From NCBI GenBank assembly GCA_964652805.1, contig CAZZBJ010000050.1, positions 1-17,252 of the forward strand: DNA of 17,252 nucleotides, written 5' to 3'. A model generated the notes under the pieces. The model was not told where the DNA came from, did not search any database, and saw nothing but the letters and a program-made list of their open reading frames with translations. Shown piece by piece: positions 1 through 6,346 of the stretch. Each line of letters opens with the position of its first letter. Position 1 is the first letter of the stretch. Origin of the DNA: Claveliimonas sp964652805 (GTDB lineage: Bacteria > Bacillota > Clostridia > Lachnospirales > Lachnospiraceae). The translations under genes and the position numbers were made by a program.

Positions 1-2
1 TG

Positions 3-614
3 AAATATCAGATTCCGGTTCTGGAGGACAATCCGTACGGCTATCTGAGATTTTCCGGAAACGAATATATTCCTCCCATCAAAAGCTTTGACAAGGAAGG
101 CATCGTCCTTTACATGGGAACCTTCTCCAAGATCGTGGCGCCGGGCATGCGGTGCGGCTTCCTCTGCGCAAACAAAGAGCTGATCCCCAAATTTGTGGTT
201 TTCAAGGGAGTATCCTCCAGCGGAAACATTAACTGGAGCCAGTACATTATTACGGAATTCCTAAAGGATGTGGACATCAACGAACATATCGGCAGGATCA
301 GCGCCATCTATGAGAAGAAGGCTCTCGCCATGTACAATAAGATGAAGGAATGCTTCCATCCGGCTGTGCAGTATACCATGCCGCAGGGCGGCATGTTTAT
401 CTGGGCAAAGCTTCCGGACGGCGTGAAGGCGACGGAGTTCTGCCTGGAGGCGGCCAAAAAGCTGAAGATTGCGGTGGTTCCGGGCAATGATTTCTTCATC
501 GGAAGCCCGGAGGACTGCAGCTATATCCGGCTGAATTTCTCCAAGCCCTCCATTGAGGACATCGAATACGGCATTGAAAAGCTGGGAGAGCTGACCTGGC
601 GGTACTGCGGCTGA
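3..614 (+). CDS. PLP-dependent aminotransferase, class I/II (5'-truncated by window)
   Basis: The reading frame is open from the window edge (first full codon at base 3), so the N-terminal half is missing. The visible 203 residues are the C-terminal part of a fold-type I PLP aminotransferase. An EDNPYGYLRF stretch carries the Asp/Asn-Pro-x-Tyr element that contacts the PLP ring. The GTFSKIVAPGMR stretch holds the Schiff-base lysine (codon 129-131), and the YIRLNFSKP stretch carries the arginine expected to bind the substrate carboxylate. These motifs fit the 2-aminoadipate/MocR-like aminotransferase group (LysN, ARO8-like). Whether it is a stand-alone enzyme or the catalytic half of a GntR-MocR regulator cannot be told, because the N-terminus lies outside the window. 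Substrate unknown. The 80-bp gap to the next gene shows no terminator, so co-transcription is possible. Confidence 0.9.
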   Translation, partial: KYQIPVLEDNPYGYLRFSGNEYIPPIKSFDKEGIVLYMGTFSKIVAPGMRCGFLCANKELIPKFVVFKGVSSSGNINWSQYIITEFLKDVDINEHIGRISAIYEKKALAMYNKMKECFHPAVQYTMPQGGMFIWAKLPDGVKATEFCLEAAKKLKIAVVPGNDFFIGSPEDCSYIRLNFSKPSIEDIEYGIEKLGELTWRYCG

Positions 615-694
615 AGACCGCCGGAGCAGGCGCGGCCATGCCATGCGTCCTTTGGATAAGAAAAAATCAGATTTCAGGATAGGAGACGGGCACT

Positions 695-1300
695 ATGAAA
701 AAGTTTTCAGTTGTGATATCAAGGCAGTTTGGAAGCCTGGGGCGTCCCATTGCGAAGGAAATGTCGGAGATCCTGGGCGTGGAATATTATGACAGGGACA
801 TCGTGACCATGGTGGCAAAGGAGCATAACATCACGATCCGGGAGGTCAGCAACCTGGAAGAAAAATCCTCCCGCTACGCTTTCATGAAATTTCCGCTGGG
901 AAACGGAACGGTTGCGGCGCAGGATAAAATCTTTGACTCCACGGCAAGGATCATCCGGGAGCTGGCGGAAAAGGAGAGCTGCATCATCGTGGGACGGTGC
1001 GCGGACGCGATTCTCGGCGACAACCCCGATAATGTGAATATTTTCATCTACGCGCCCTATGAGGAAAGGCTGGTGAACTGCGTCAACGAGCTCGGCATGG
1101 AGCCAAAGGAAGCCAGAAAGATGATCCGCGATGTGGATAAGGCGAGAAACGCGTTTCACATGAGATACGCCAAATATAAGCCGAACGACACCAACCACAT
1201 GGACGTCATGATCAACAGCAGCCTCCTCGGCGTAAAGGGAACGGCGGAATATCTCTGTGAGATGGTGAAAAAACGGTTCGCGGATGATCCGGAGAAATGA
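695..1300 (+). CDS. Cytidylate kinase-like family protein
   Basis: A 201-residue protein of the cytidylate-kinase-like family common in Clostridia. It opens with a beta strand and P-loop-like element, VVISRQFGSLGRPIAKEM (residues about 6-23), followed by LGVEYYDRDIV, the typical second segment of these small nucleotide kinases. A central IIVGRCADAIL segment and a C-terminal Arg/Lys-rich lid-like region (KEARKMIRDVDKARNAFH) also match the family. The P-loop reads GSLGR, where many relatives have GSGGR. Presumed role is ATP-dependent phosphorylation of a nucleotide or related small molecule, but the substrate of this family is usually undefined. It is not the canonical cmk, which is longer in its NMP-binding domain. 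The start is supported by GGAGACGGG just upstream. An intrinsic terminator follows the gene. Confidence 0.82.
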   Translation: MKKFSVVISRQFGSLGRPIAKEMSEILGVEYYDRDIVTMVAKEHNITIREVSNLEEKSSRYAFMKFPLGNGTVAAQDKIFDSTARIIRELAEKESCIIVGRCADAILGDNPDNVNIFIYAPYEERLVNCVNELGMEPKEARKMIRDVDKARNAFHMRYAKYKPNDTNHMDVMINSSLLGVKGTAEYLCEMVKKRFADDPEK

Positions 1301-1327
1301 AGAAGAAAAAAGTGTGCGCCCTGATGC

Positions 1328-1346
1328 GGTGCGCGTCATGCGCACC
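1328..1346 (+). other. Small perfect hairpin upstream of terminator
   Basis: GGTGCGC and GCGCACC form a perfect 7-bp stem around a GTCAT loop, 27 bases after the kinase-like stop codon. No U-run follows, so it is probably a 3' UTR stem rather than the terminator itself. Confidence 0.45.
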
Positions 1347-1371
1347 ACCCGCACCGGGCGCGATTGCCGTC

Positions 1372-1404
1372 AGCCGGAGGGCGTGAGAGCATCCTCCGGC
1401 TTTT
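1372..1404 (+). terminator. Intrinsic terminator after the cytidylate-kinase-like gene
   Basis: AGCCGGAGG (1372-1380) pairs perfectly with CCTCCGGCT (1393-1401) across a 12-nt loop and runs into TTTT. It ends the plus-strand unit just before the convergent minus-strand ATPase gene. The opposite strand has no U-run after the stem, so it should act in one direction only. Confidence 0.85.
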
Positions 1405-1416
1405 AAACTTCCCTTG

Positions 1417-2637
1417 TCAGGATTCCAGAAGAAAATCCACGATATTCTTCTGACGGATTCCGCCCCGGTTGATCCGCAGCAGAGTATCGGTGGACAGCAC
1501 AAGCTTTTCATAGTTGTCAGGAATCGCCTCCAGAGGGCCGAATTCACGATCCATATTTTCAGGTGTGAGCACATAGCAGACCTGGATGTAGAGTCGCTCA
1601 TCTGTCCTGTCGGCAACAAAATCCACCTCCGCCACACCCTGTTTCCCGATATGAACGTTCCATCCCCGGCGAAGAAGCTCCAGGTAAACCGTGTTTTCCA
1701 GAACTCCGGGGATATCGTTATCCCGATAGCCCATGACAGCATGGCGCAGTCCGAGATCAGAGAGATAATATTTCTCCTGAGTTTCCAGAAGCCGCCGGCC
1801 TTTGATGTCAAAACGTCTGACCTTATGAATCAAAAAAGCGTTTTCAAGGGCCTTAAGGTAATTATATACCGTTTCTGTACTCAGCTTCCGGCCCTGGCTT
1901 TTTAAAAAATCGGAGATTGATTTGGCGGAAAAGGGGTTTCCAATATTGTCCATGAGGTAAAGGACAATACCTTCCAGCAGTGCCGTATCCCGGATTCTGT
2001 TTCGGGCAATGACATCCTTCAGCAGTACGGAATTATAGATATCCTGGAGATACTGCATGATACGGCTTTCTTCCCATTTCATCTGATGGATTCCGGGCAG
2101 TCCGCCAAACCTGAGGAAATCCGCAAACTGCTCCTGACGGCTGAGCCCTGCTTCATCCGGATTTGCGGCTGCAAAATCCAGATATTCCTGAAAATCCAGC
2201 GGATAGACACGAATTTCCACATAGCGTCCCGCCAGCAGTGTGGCCAGTTCCCCGGAAAGCAGCCTGGCGTTGGAGCCTGTTACATAGATGTCACAGTTAA
2301 AATCCACCCGAAGGGAATTGATGACCTTTTCCCAGGATTCAACCTCCTGAATCTCATCCAACAACACATAGAGCATTCCGTTTACGCTCTCTGCCCGCAT
2401 GGAAATTTCCGCATAGAGCGCCCGAAAATCCCTGAGCGCTTCATAGCGCAGGGATTCAAAATTGATGGAGATGATGTTGGATTCCGGCACGCCCCGTCCG
2501 AGAAGCTCCTCCCTGGTCAACTCCAGCAGCGCGCTTTTTCCGGACCGGCGCATTCCGGTAATGATTTTGACAACGGGCTTATCCATAAAATCCCGAATCT
2601 GCCGCATATACCGCTCCCGCCCAATCATATCAGTCAT
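1417..2637 (-). CDS. AAA-family ATPase with C-terminal DUF4143 domain
   Basis: A 406-residue protein of the AAA_14/DUF4143 family. Walker A is GMRRSGKS (residues 28-35) and Walker B is LYVLLDEIQ (89-97). A sensor-like TGSNARLLSGELATLLAGRY stretch follows, then PLDFQEYLDF, all hallmark strings of this family. The C-terminal half (about 200 onward) carries a helical, possibly winged-helix segment (FSAKSISDFLKSQGRKLSTETVYNYL as two pieces) and an endonuclease-like end region, EVDFVADR...YIQVCY, reminiscent of a PD-(D/E)XK core. The family is widespread and poorly characterised, so no pathway is assigned. The gene stands alone on the minus strand with its own consensus promoter. Translation begins 4 bases after GAGGTGAAC on the minus strand. 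Length is normal for the family and no frameshift is visible. Confidence 0.9.
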   Translation of the reverse strand: MTDMIGRERYMRQIRDFMDKPVVKIITGMRRSGKSALLELTREELLGRGVPESNIISINFESLRYEALRDFRALYAEISMRAESVNGMLYVLLDEIQEVESWEKVINSLRVDFNCDIYVTGSNARLLSGELATLLAGRYVEIRVYPLDFQEYLDFAAANPDEAGLSRQEQFADFLRFGGLPGIHQMKWEESRIMQYLQDIYNSVLLKDVIARNRIRDTALLEGIVLYLMDNIGNPFSAKSISDFLKSQGRKLSTETVYNYLKALENAFLIHKVRRFDIKGRRLLETQEKYYLSDLGLRHAVMGYRDNDIPGVLENTVYLELLRRGWNVHIGKQGVAEVDFVADRTDERLYIQVCYVLTPENMDREFGPLEAIPDNYEKLVLSTDTLLRINRGGIRQKNIVDFLLES

Positions 2638-2666
2638 ATTTGTTCACCTCGCTTCGGTTTTCTTTT

Positions 2667-2695
2667 ATTATAAAACACGGCATAAAAAGTATCAA
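2667..2695 (-). promoter_or_regulatory. Sigma-A promoter for the DUF4143 ATPase
   Basis: Read on the minus strand, TTGATA (2690-2695) is followed by a 17-bp spacer and a perfect TATAAT (2667-2672). The predicted start lies about 20-25 bases before the ATPase start codon, leaving a short leader with the ribosome binding site. Confidence 0.8.
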
Positions 2696-2699
2696 TAGT

Positions 2700-3010
2700 T
2701 TCTCATATACAGGAAACTTTTCGCGTTTCGACAGATTATTTCACGTATAAAATATTATACTGAGTGATTATGTCGGAGAATCTGCCATTTTATCTGTTGT
2801 TCCGCCTGAAAAATTTCAGGGACAGATATTACCCATACGAGTCATATCTGCCCCTGCCTGAATCACACATATATGCTTTTTATGCCTCCGGCCGCCGCGT
2901 GTTCTCGGGATAATCAGGTGTGAGACCGGACACCGGCGATACGGCTGCATCCTTCGATGAGCCATACTCCTCCCAGAACCGGAAGCTCTTTTATTATAAA
3001 CCTGAAATTG
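2700..3010. other. Intergenic stretch without a recognisable gene
   Basis: No convincing coding region is seen. Two overlapping inverted repeats are present. CCTGAAA/TTTCAGG (2805-2820) and an imperfect 13-bp stem (2817-2829 with 2844-2856, one mismatch) share the CAGG at 2817-2820 and so exclude each other. From 2914 to 3018 one frame stays open for 34 codons with a protein-like composition (ends FYYKPEIGV then stop) but has no start or ribosome binding site. It may be a decayed gene end or chance. Confidence 0.4.
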
Positions 3011-3014
3011 GGGT

Positions 3015-3043
3015 TTGACAAGTGAGAGAGGATGTGTTACTGT
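3015..3043 (+). promoter_or_regulatory. Promoter of the tyrS leader
   Basis: A perfect TTGACA (3015-3020) is followed 17 bp later by TACTGT (3038-3043). The latter is preceded by TG at 3035-3036, giving an extended -10. Transcription would start near 3050, which places the 162-nt structured element and the T-box in the same 5' leader. Confidence 0.65.
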
Positions 3044-3060
3044 AATGACAGTTTTAGAGA

Positions 3061-3222
3061 TTACAGTTCACTCGTCCGTCAGTACCGGCCAGTCGCCGTG
3101 CTTGCACGGGCGGATGTCCGGTACTGAATGGACGAAGGGAGCGCCTGTTTATGAGCAAAGATAGCTGCGAAGCAGCGGGAAGCGCGGAGCGCGGCTTTGC
3201 GAATGGCGCAAGTGAACTGTAA
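3061..3222. repeat. 162-nt structured element bounded by perfect 12-bp inverted repeats
   Basis: TTACAGTTCACT (3061-3072) and AGTGAACTGTAA (3211-3222) are perfect inverted repeats enclosing two further stem-loops. The first runs from about 3073 to 3136: CGTCC pairs with GGACG, CAGTACCGG with CCGGTACTG, and an apical CGCCGTG-like stem caps it. The second uses GCGCC (3141-3145) with GGCGC (3205-3209) and GCAAAG (3155-3160) with CTTTGC (3195-3200), with a GCTGC/GCAGC hairpin inside. As RNA this is a closed multi-branch fold. As DNA it looks like a small MITE-like or other dispersed repeat. It is not part of the standard T-box architecture that follows. Genome copy number cannot be judged from the window. 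Confidence 0.6.
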
Positions 3223-3224
3223 GT

Positions 3225-3241
3225 GAAAATGAATCATTTTC
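3225..3241 (+). other. Short hairpin between structured element and T-box
   Basis: GAAAATG (3225-3231) and CATTTTC (3235-3241) form a perfect 7-bp hairpin with an AAT loop. It may be a linker hairpin in the tyrS leader. Confidence 0.4.
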
Positions 3242-3250
3242 CAGAAACTG

Positions 3251-3537
3251 TGATGGGAAGAAGTAGGTGAAGGCACAGGCCCACAGAAAGCAGCCGGCTG
3301 ATGAGAGGCGCGGGAAAAGCCGATCTGAATACATCCCGGAGTTCTGCACCCAAACCGGAAGGGAGTAGGCTGCAGCGGAGGCACCCGTTATTGTGCAGGA
3401 GTATCGCGGGAACGTGCGGACTGCAGCCGCCGGAGAAGCCGTACTTGATGAGGCAGCCGGTGTGAGCCGTCTGCGAAGAAAGGTGGTAACACGATGAGAA
3501 TCGTCCTTTCTCCCAAAAAGGGAGAGGGGATTTTTTT
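3251..3537 (+). promoter_or_regulatory. Tyrosine T-box riboswitch (tyrS leader)
   Basis: A clostridial-type T-box leader that senses uncharged tRNA-Tyr. The preamble GGGAAGAAGTAGG (3255-3267) leads into Stem I, with CAGAA (3284-3288) pairing TTCTG (3342-3346). The specifier region reads CTGAATACATCC, placing the Tyr codon TAC at 3330-3332 followed by a purine. GGGAGTAGGCTGCAG (3361-3375) matches the conserved Stem III-side segment. The T-box sequence AAAGGTGGTAACACG (3479-3493) contains the TGGT bulge, which complements the ACCA end of a tRNA with an A discriminator base, as in tRNA-Tyr. In the antiterminator AAAGG pairs with CCTTT (3505-3509) and ACGA (3491-3494) with TCGT (3501-3504). The 5' boundary is approximate. 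Confidence 0.9.
3504..3537 (+). terminator. T-box-controlled terminator
   Basis: TCCTTTCTCCC (3504-3514) pairs with GGGAGAGGGGA (3520-3530), including two G-U pairs, and is followed by seven T residues. Its 5' arm reuses the TCCTTT that the antiterminator needs, so the two folds are mutually exclusive. Confidence 0.9.
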
Positions 3538-3550
3538 ATGCCCGAAAAGT

Positions 3551-3587
3551 CAGATTACAGTGCCGCTGAAGCGGCGGAAAGGCAAGG
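3551..3587. repeat. 37-nt hairpin repeat, copy 1
   Basis: It matches 3641-3677 at 32 of 37 bases. It holds GCCGC-TGAA-GCGGC and then the purine-rich GGAAAGGCAAGG. It lies just after the T-box terminator, inside the tyrS 5' untranslated region. Confidence 0.75.
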
Positions 3588-3588
3588 C

Positions 3589-3636
3589 GGATGAAATCCT
3601 GCGGATTTCATCCTGGAAATTAGCCTTGCGGCTAAT
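3589..3636. repeat. Two perfect hairpins between the 37-nt repeats
   Basis: GGATGAAATCC (3589-3599) pairs with GGATTTCATCC (3603-3613) over a TGC loop. Immediately after, GAAATTAGCC pairs with GGCTAATTTC over a TTGC loop (ending about 3639). With the hairpins inside the flanking repeats this makes four hairpins in about 115 nt. Confidence 0.7.
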
Positions 3637-3640
3637 TTCT

Positions 3641-3677
3641 CAGATCAAAATGCCGCTAATGCGGCGGAAAGGCAAGG
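3641..3677. repeat. 37-nt hairpin repeat, copy 2 (supplies the tyrS ribosome binding site)
   Basis: Second copy, offset exactly 90 nt from the first. It holds GCCGC-TAAT-GCGGC and then GGAAAGGCAAGG. The terminal AAGG (3674-3677) sits 6 bases before the tyrS ATG, so the repeat itself provides the Shine-Dalgarno sequence. Confidence 0.75.
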
Positions 3678-3683
3678 TAAGAA

Positions 3684-4904
3684 ATGCAGGTATTTGAGGA
3701 ACTGAAAGCGAGAGGGCTGCTGGCGCAGCTGACGGATGAGGAAGAAATCAGGGAGATGGTGAACGCGGGAAAGGCCACGTTTTACATCGGCTTTGATCCA
3801 ACGGCGGACAGCCTTCACGTAGGACATTTCATGGCGCTGTGCCTGATGAAGCGGCTGCAGATGGCCGGAAACAGGCCCATTGCGCTGCTGGGCGGCGGTA
3901 CCGGTATGATCGGAGATCCCTCCGGCAGAAGCGACATGCGCACCATGATGACAAAAGAGACCATCGACCATAACTGCGAATGCTTTAAGAAGCAGATGAG
4001 CAGATTCATTGATTTCTCAGAAGGAAAGGCCATTCTGGCGAACAATGCCGACTGGCTGCTGAACCTGAACTACATCGAGCTGCTGCGCGACGTGGGAGCC
4101 TGCTTCTCCGTCAACAACATGCTCCGCGCGGAATGCTACAAGCAGAGAATGGAAAAGGGCTTAAGCTTCCTGGAATTCAACTACATGATCATGCAGAGCT
4201 ACGACTTCCTGATGCTCTACCAGAAATACGGCTGCAACATGCAGTTCGGCGGCGATGACCAGTGGAGCAACATGCTGGGCGGAACAGAGCTGATCCGCCG
4301 CAAGCTGGGCAAGAACGCCTGCGCCATGACCATCACCTTGCTCCTCAACTCCGAGGGAAAGAAGATGGGCAAGACCCAGAGCGGCGCCGTATGGCTTGAC
4401 CCCGACAAGACGTCACCCTTCGAGTTCTACCAGTACTGGAGAAATGTGGCGGATGCGGACGTCCTTAAGTGCATCCGCATGCTCACCTTCCTTCCCCTGG
4501 AGGAGATCGACAAGATGGACTCCTGGGAGGGGGCCCGGCTCAACACAGCTAAAGAGCTCCTGGCGTACGAGCTGACCAAGCTGGTGCACGGCGAGGAAGA
4601 GGCAAAGAAGGCCCAGGACTCTGCGAGGGCTCTCTTCAGCCAGGGCGACGCGGCCAATATGCCCACCACCACGCTTGCGGCGGAGGATCTGGAGGACGGC
4701 TGCCTGGATATCCTGACCATGCTTGTGAAGGCAGAGCTTGTTCCCTCCAAGTCCGAGGCGAGACGTGCCGTGCAGCAGGGCGGCGTGTCCGCGGACGGCG
4801 GGAAGATCACGAATATCCACCAGGTGTTTACCGAGGACGCCTTGAAGGCGGGCATTGTGCTGAAGAAGGGAAAGAAGAATTTCCGGAAGATCGTGATGGA
4901 ATAG
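3684..4904 (+). CDS. tyrS: Tyrosyl-tRNA synthetase
   Basis: A class I aminoacyl-tRNA synthetase that charges tRNA-Tyr with tyrosine using ATP, in the cytosol. The 406-residue length is normal for the bacterial enzyme. FYIGFDPTADSLHVGH (33-48) holds the HIGH-type motif as HVGH (45-48). LLGGGTGMIGDPSGRSD (68-84) is the family's active-site loop. FGGDDQWSN (188-196) is the tyrosine/ATP-site motif and KMGKT (227-231) the KMSKS-type loop. The C-terminal end (SKSEARRAVQQGGVSADG... to the stop) is the S4 RNA-binding domain that holds the tRNA. The start is fixed by AAGG 6 bases upstream and the MQVFEELKARGL opening. Expression is controlled by the tyrosine T-box upstream. No terminator is visible between this gene and the methyl-transfer genes 50 bp downstream. 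Confidence 0.98.
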   Translation: MQVFEELKARGLLAQLTDEEEIREMVNAGKATFYIGFDPTADSLHVGHFMALCLMKRLQMAGNRPIALLGGGTGMIGDPSGRSDMRTMMTKETIDHNCECFKKQMSRFIDFSEGKAILANNADWLLNLNYIELLRDVGACFSVNNMLRAECYKQRMEKGLSFLEFNYMIMQSYDFLMLYQKYGCNMQFGGDDQWSNMLGGTELIRRKLGKNACAMTITLLLNSEGKKMGKTQSGAVWLDPDKTSPFEFYQYWRNVADADVLKCIRMLTFLPLEEIDKMDSWEGARLNTAKELLAYELTKLVHGEEEAKKAQDSARALFSQGDAANMPTTTLAAEDLEDGCLDILTMLVKAELVPSKSEARRAVQQGGVSADGGKITNIHQVFTEDALKAGIVLKKGKKNFRKIVME

Positions 4905-4954
4905 AAAGTCCGATATGCTATACGATGTGTACAAGAGAAGGGGGACTGTGAAAG

Positions 4955-5686
4955 ATGGGAAGCTTTTATATACTGCCGAAAGACTCTGCGGCAGAGGCAG
5001 TCGCTTTCAGGGAAGCGGCCCGTCTGCAGCCTCACAGAGACAGCGGGGGAGGCGGGGGGAGTGTTTGTCATATGCCGGAGGATATCCTGAGCCTTCCTGC
5101 CCTGGATCTGTCCCGGGGATACCTGGCTGATATTTTACATCGATGCCATATGCTGAGCCATGGGGGGGAGCATGTGATGCTTCAGCTGTCCGGACCTCTG
5201 ACCGTGGCCGGTGAAATGACGGATCAGATGGCTGTGCTGCGGCTTCTTAGAAAGGACCCCGGGCTCTCGGAGAGGATCAAGTGGAAGATTGGAGAGGAAC
5301 TCTTGAGATACGCACAGGCGGCTGCAGAGCAGGGAGCAGTATGTATCAGTTACGCAGACGCTGTGGCTATCAGGAAGATACTGGGACCTTCTCTGGAGCG
5401 GTGGGTGACAGAAGTATTTACGGCTCCGTTTTTGAGAGAAATGGTAAAGCGAGTGCAGGGAAAGGCAATGATTACGGTCTGCCCACATATATTACATGCT
5501 TTATTGGAGGCGGATATAGCCTTTGAGGAAATGTGGAAAATGCCGGAAGGAACCTCCTATGGGGAGGCCTGTGTGCGCCTGCGGGATAAGGTGTCCCTGA
5601 CCGGCCAGTTTTGCGTACACCATGAAGATGCGATTTTGCCTGGCGGGATATTCCGCCAATTAAAAATCAAGGGACAGGGTGATTAA
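4955..5686 (+). CDS. Short UroD/MtaA-fold methyltransferase-like protein lacking the zinc site
   Basis: A 243-residue protein that resembles the uroporphyrinogen decarboxylase/MtaA superfamily but is about 100 residues shorter than its full-length relative at 7930. The matching strings are LQLSGPLTVAGEM (76-88), the superfamily's GPFT-type loop; YAQAAAEQGAVCISYADAVA (119-138), the GA-x-x-I-x-x-x-D strand; and LGPSLERWVTEVFTAPFLREMVKR (two pieces, 143-166), matching S-P-x-x-F-x-E-x-x-x-P. Where MtaA-type enzymes have His-X-Cys, this protein has ITVCPH (Thr174, Cys176). It ends near the AGNVDP-equivalent (TGQFCVHHEDAI), before the final zinc Cys. A Gly run (31-35) interrupts the N-terminal part. 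It is tightly followed by the corrinoid protein gene (3-bp gap), so it may be a corrinoid-protein partner, an accessory subunit, or the substrate-side methyltransferase. Its ribosome binding site AAGGGGG is about 10 bases upstream. Confidence 0.7.
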   Translation: MGSFYILPKDSAAEAVAFREAARLQPHRDSGGGGGSVCHMPEDILSLPALDLSRGYLADILHRCHMLSHGGEHVMLQLSGPLTVAGEMTDQMAVLRLLRKDPGLSERIKWKIGEELLRYAQAAAEQGAVCISYADAVAIRKILGPSLERWVTEVFTAPFLREMVKRVQGKAMITVCPHILHALLEADIAFEEMWKMPEGTSYGEACVRLRDKVSLTGQFCVHHEDAILPGGIFRQLKIKGQGD

Positions 5687-5689
5687 ACT

Positions 5690-6340
5690 ATGAGAAAAAA
5701 GGAAGATTTGCTGACGGAACTGTCGGAGAAAGTGCTGAATATGGAGGAGGATCAGGTCGAAGAGACAGCCCGGGAATATCTGGATGCAGGATATCCGGCT
5801 CTCGACGGGATCATGGACGGCCTGCTCCAAGGGATGAATGAGGCGGGACGGCTTTATGAGGAAGAAGAGTATTTTGTGACTGATCTTCTTCTGTGTTCGG
5901 ATGCCATGTACAGAGGGATGGATATACTGAAGCCCCATTTGCCTGAAAGCGGAAGCGGCCGCAGGCGGAAAGCGGTGATCGGAGTGGTGGAGGGCGACAC
6001 CCACGATATTGGGAAAAATCTTGTGAAGATCATGATGGAAACAGGTGGATTTGAAATGATCGATCTGGGAAAGGATGTACCAGCATCTTCTTTTGCGGAA
6101 GCTGTGCGTAAATACCAGCCGGAACTTCTCTGTCTGTCAACATTGATGACTACTACAATGGGACAGATAGAAGTAATACTCCACTCCCTGAAAATAAACG
6201 GATCAAGAGACAGCGTCAAGGTCATGATCGGAGGAGGACCTGTCACACAGCGATATGCGGACAGGGTAGGAGCGGACGGTTATTCTTCCAATGCTGTGGA
6301 GGCTGTTCAGTTGGCCCGGAAGCTGATAGAGAAGGTGTGA
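5690..6340 (+). CDS. Corrinoid (cobalamin-binding) protein of a methyltransferase system
   Basis: A 216-residue protein of the MtaC/MtbC/MttC family that carries the methyl group on a cobamide cofactor between two methyltransferases. Residues about 1-90 form the four-helix cap domain (B12-binding type 2; VEETAREYLDAGYPALDGIM..., YEEEEYFVTDLLLCSDAM). Residues 95-216 are the Rossmann-like B12 domain. The cobalt-ligand motif D-x-H-x-x-G is GDTHDIGKNLV, with Asp103, His105 and Gly108. The S-x-L motif is Ser150-Thr-Leu152 and the GG motif is GGGPV (181-185), both contacting the nucleotide tail. Length and domain order are typical. It begins 3 bp after the short UroD-like gene and ends 6 bp before the activator, which indicates translational coupling. 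Which methyl donor it serves cannot be read from its own sequence. Confidence 0.95.
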   Translation: MRKKEDLLTELSEKVLNMEEDQVEETAREYLDAGYPALDGIMDGLLQGMNEAGRLYEEEEYFVTDLLLCSDAMYRGMDILKPHLPESGSGRRRKAVIGVVEGDTHDIGKNLVKIMMETGGFEMIDLGKDVPASSFAEAVRKYQPELLCLSTLMTTTMGQIEVILHSLKINGSRDSVKVMIGGGPVTQRYADRVGADGYSSNAVEAVQLARKLIEKV

Positions 6341-6346
6341 GAGCGG

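Noticed and set aside
719..1354. 211-codon minus-strand frame
   Set aside because: Antisense to the cytidylate-kinase-like gene and low-complexity in family terms; the plus-strand gene has the start signal and terminator.
3551..3677. Possible CRISPR array
   Set aside because: Only two copies, each internally palindromic, with hairpins rather than a spacer between them and no cas genes.
3494..3697. 67-codon frame running from the T-box to tyrS
   Set aside because: It starts inside the antiterminator and passes through the terminator and hairpin repeats; the Arg/Lys-rich product only reflects repeat sequence.
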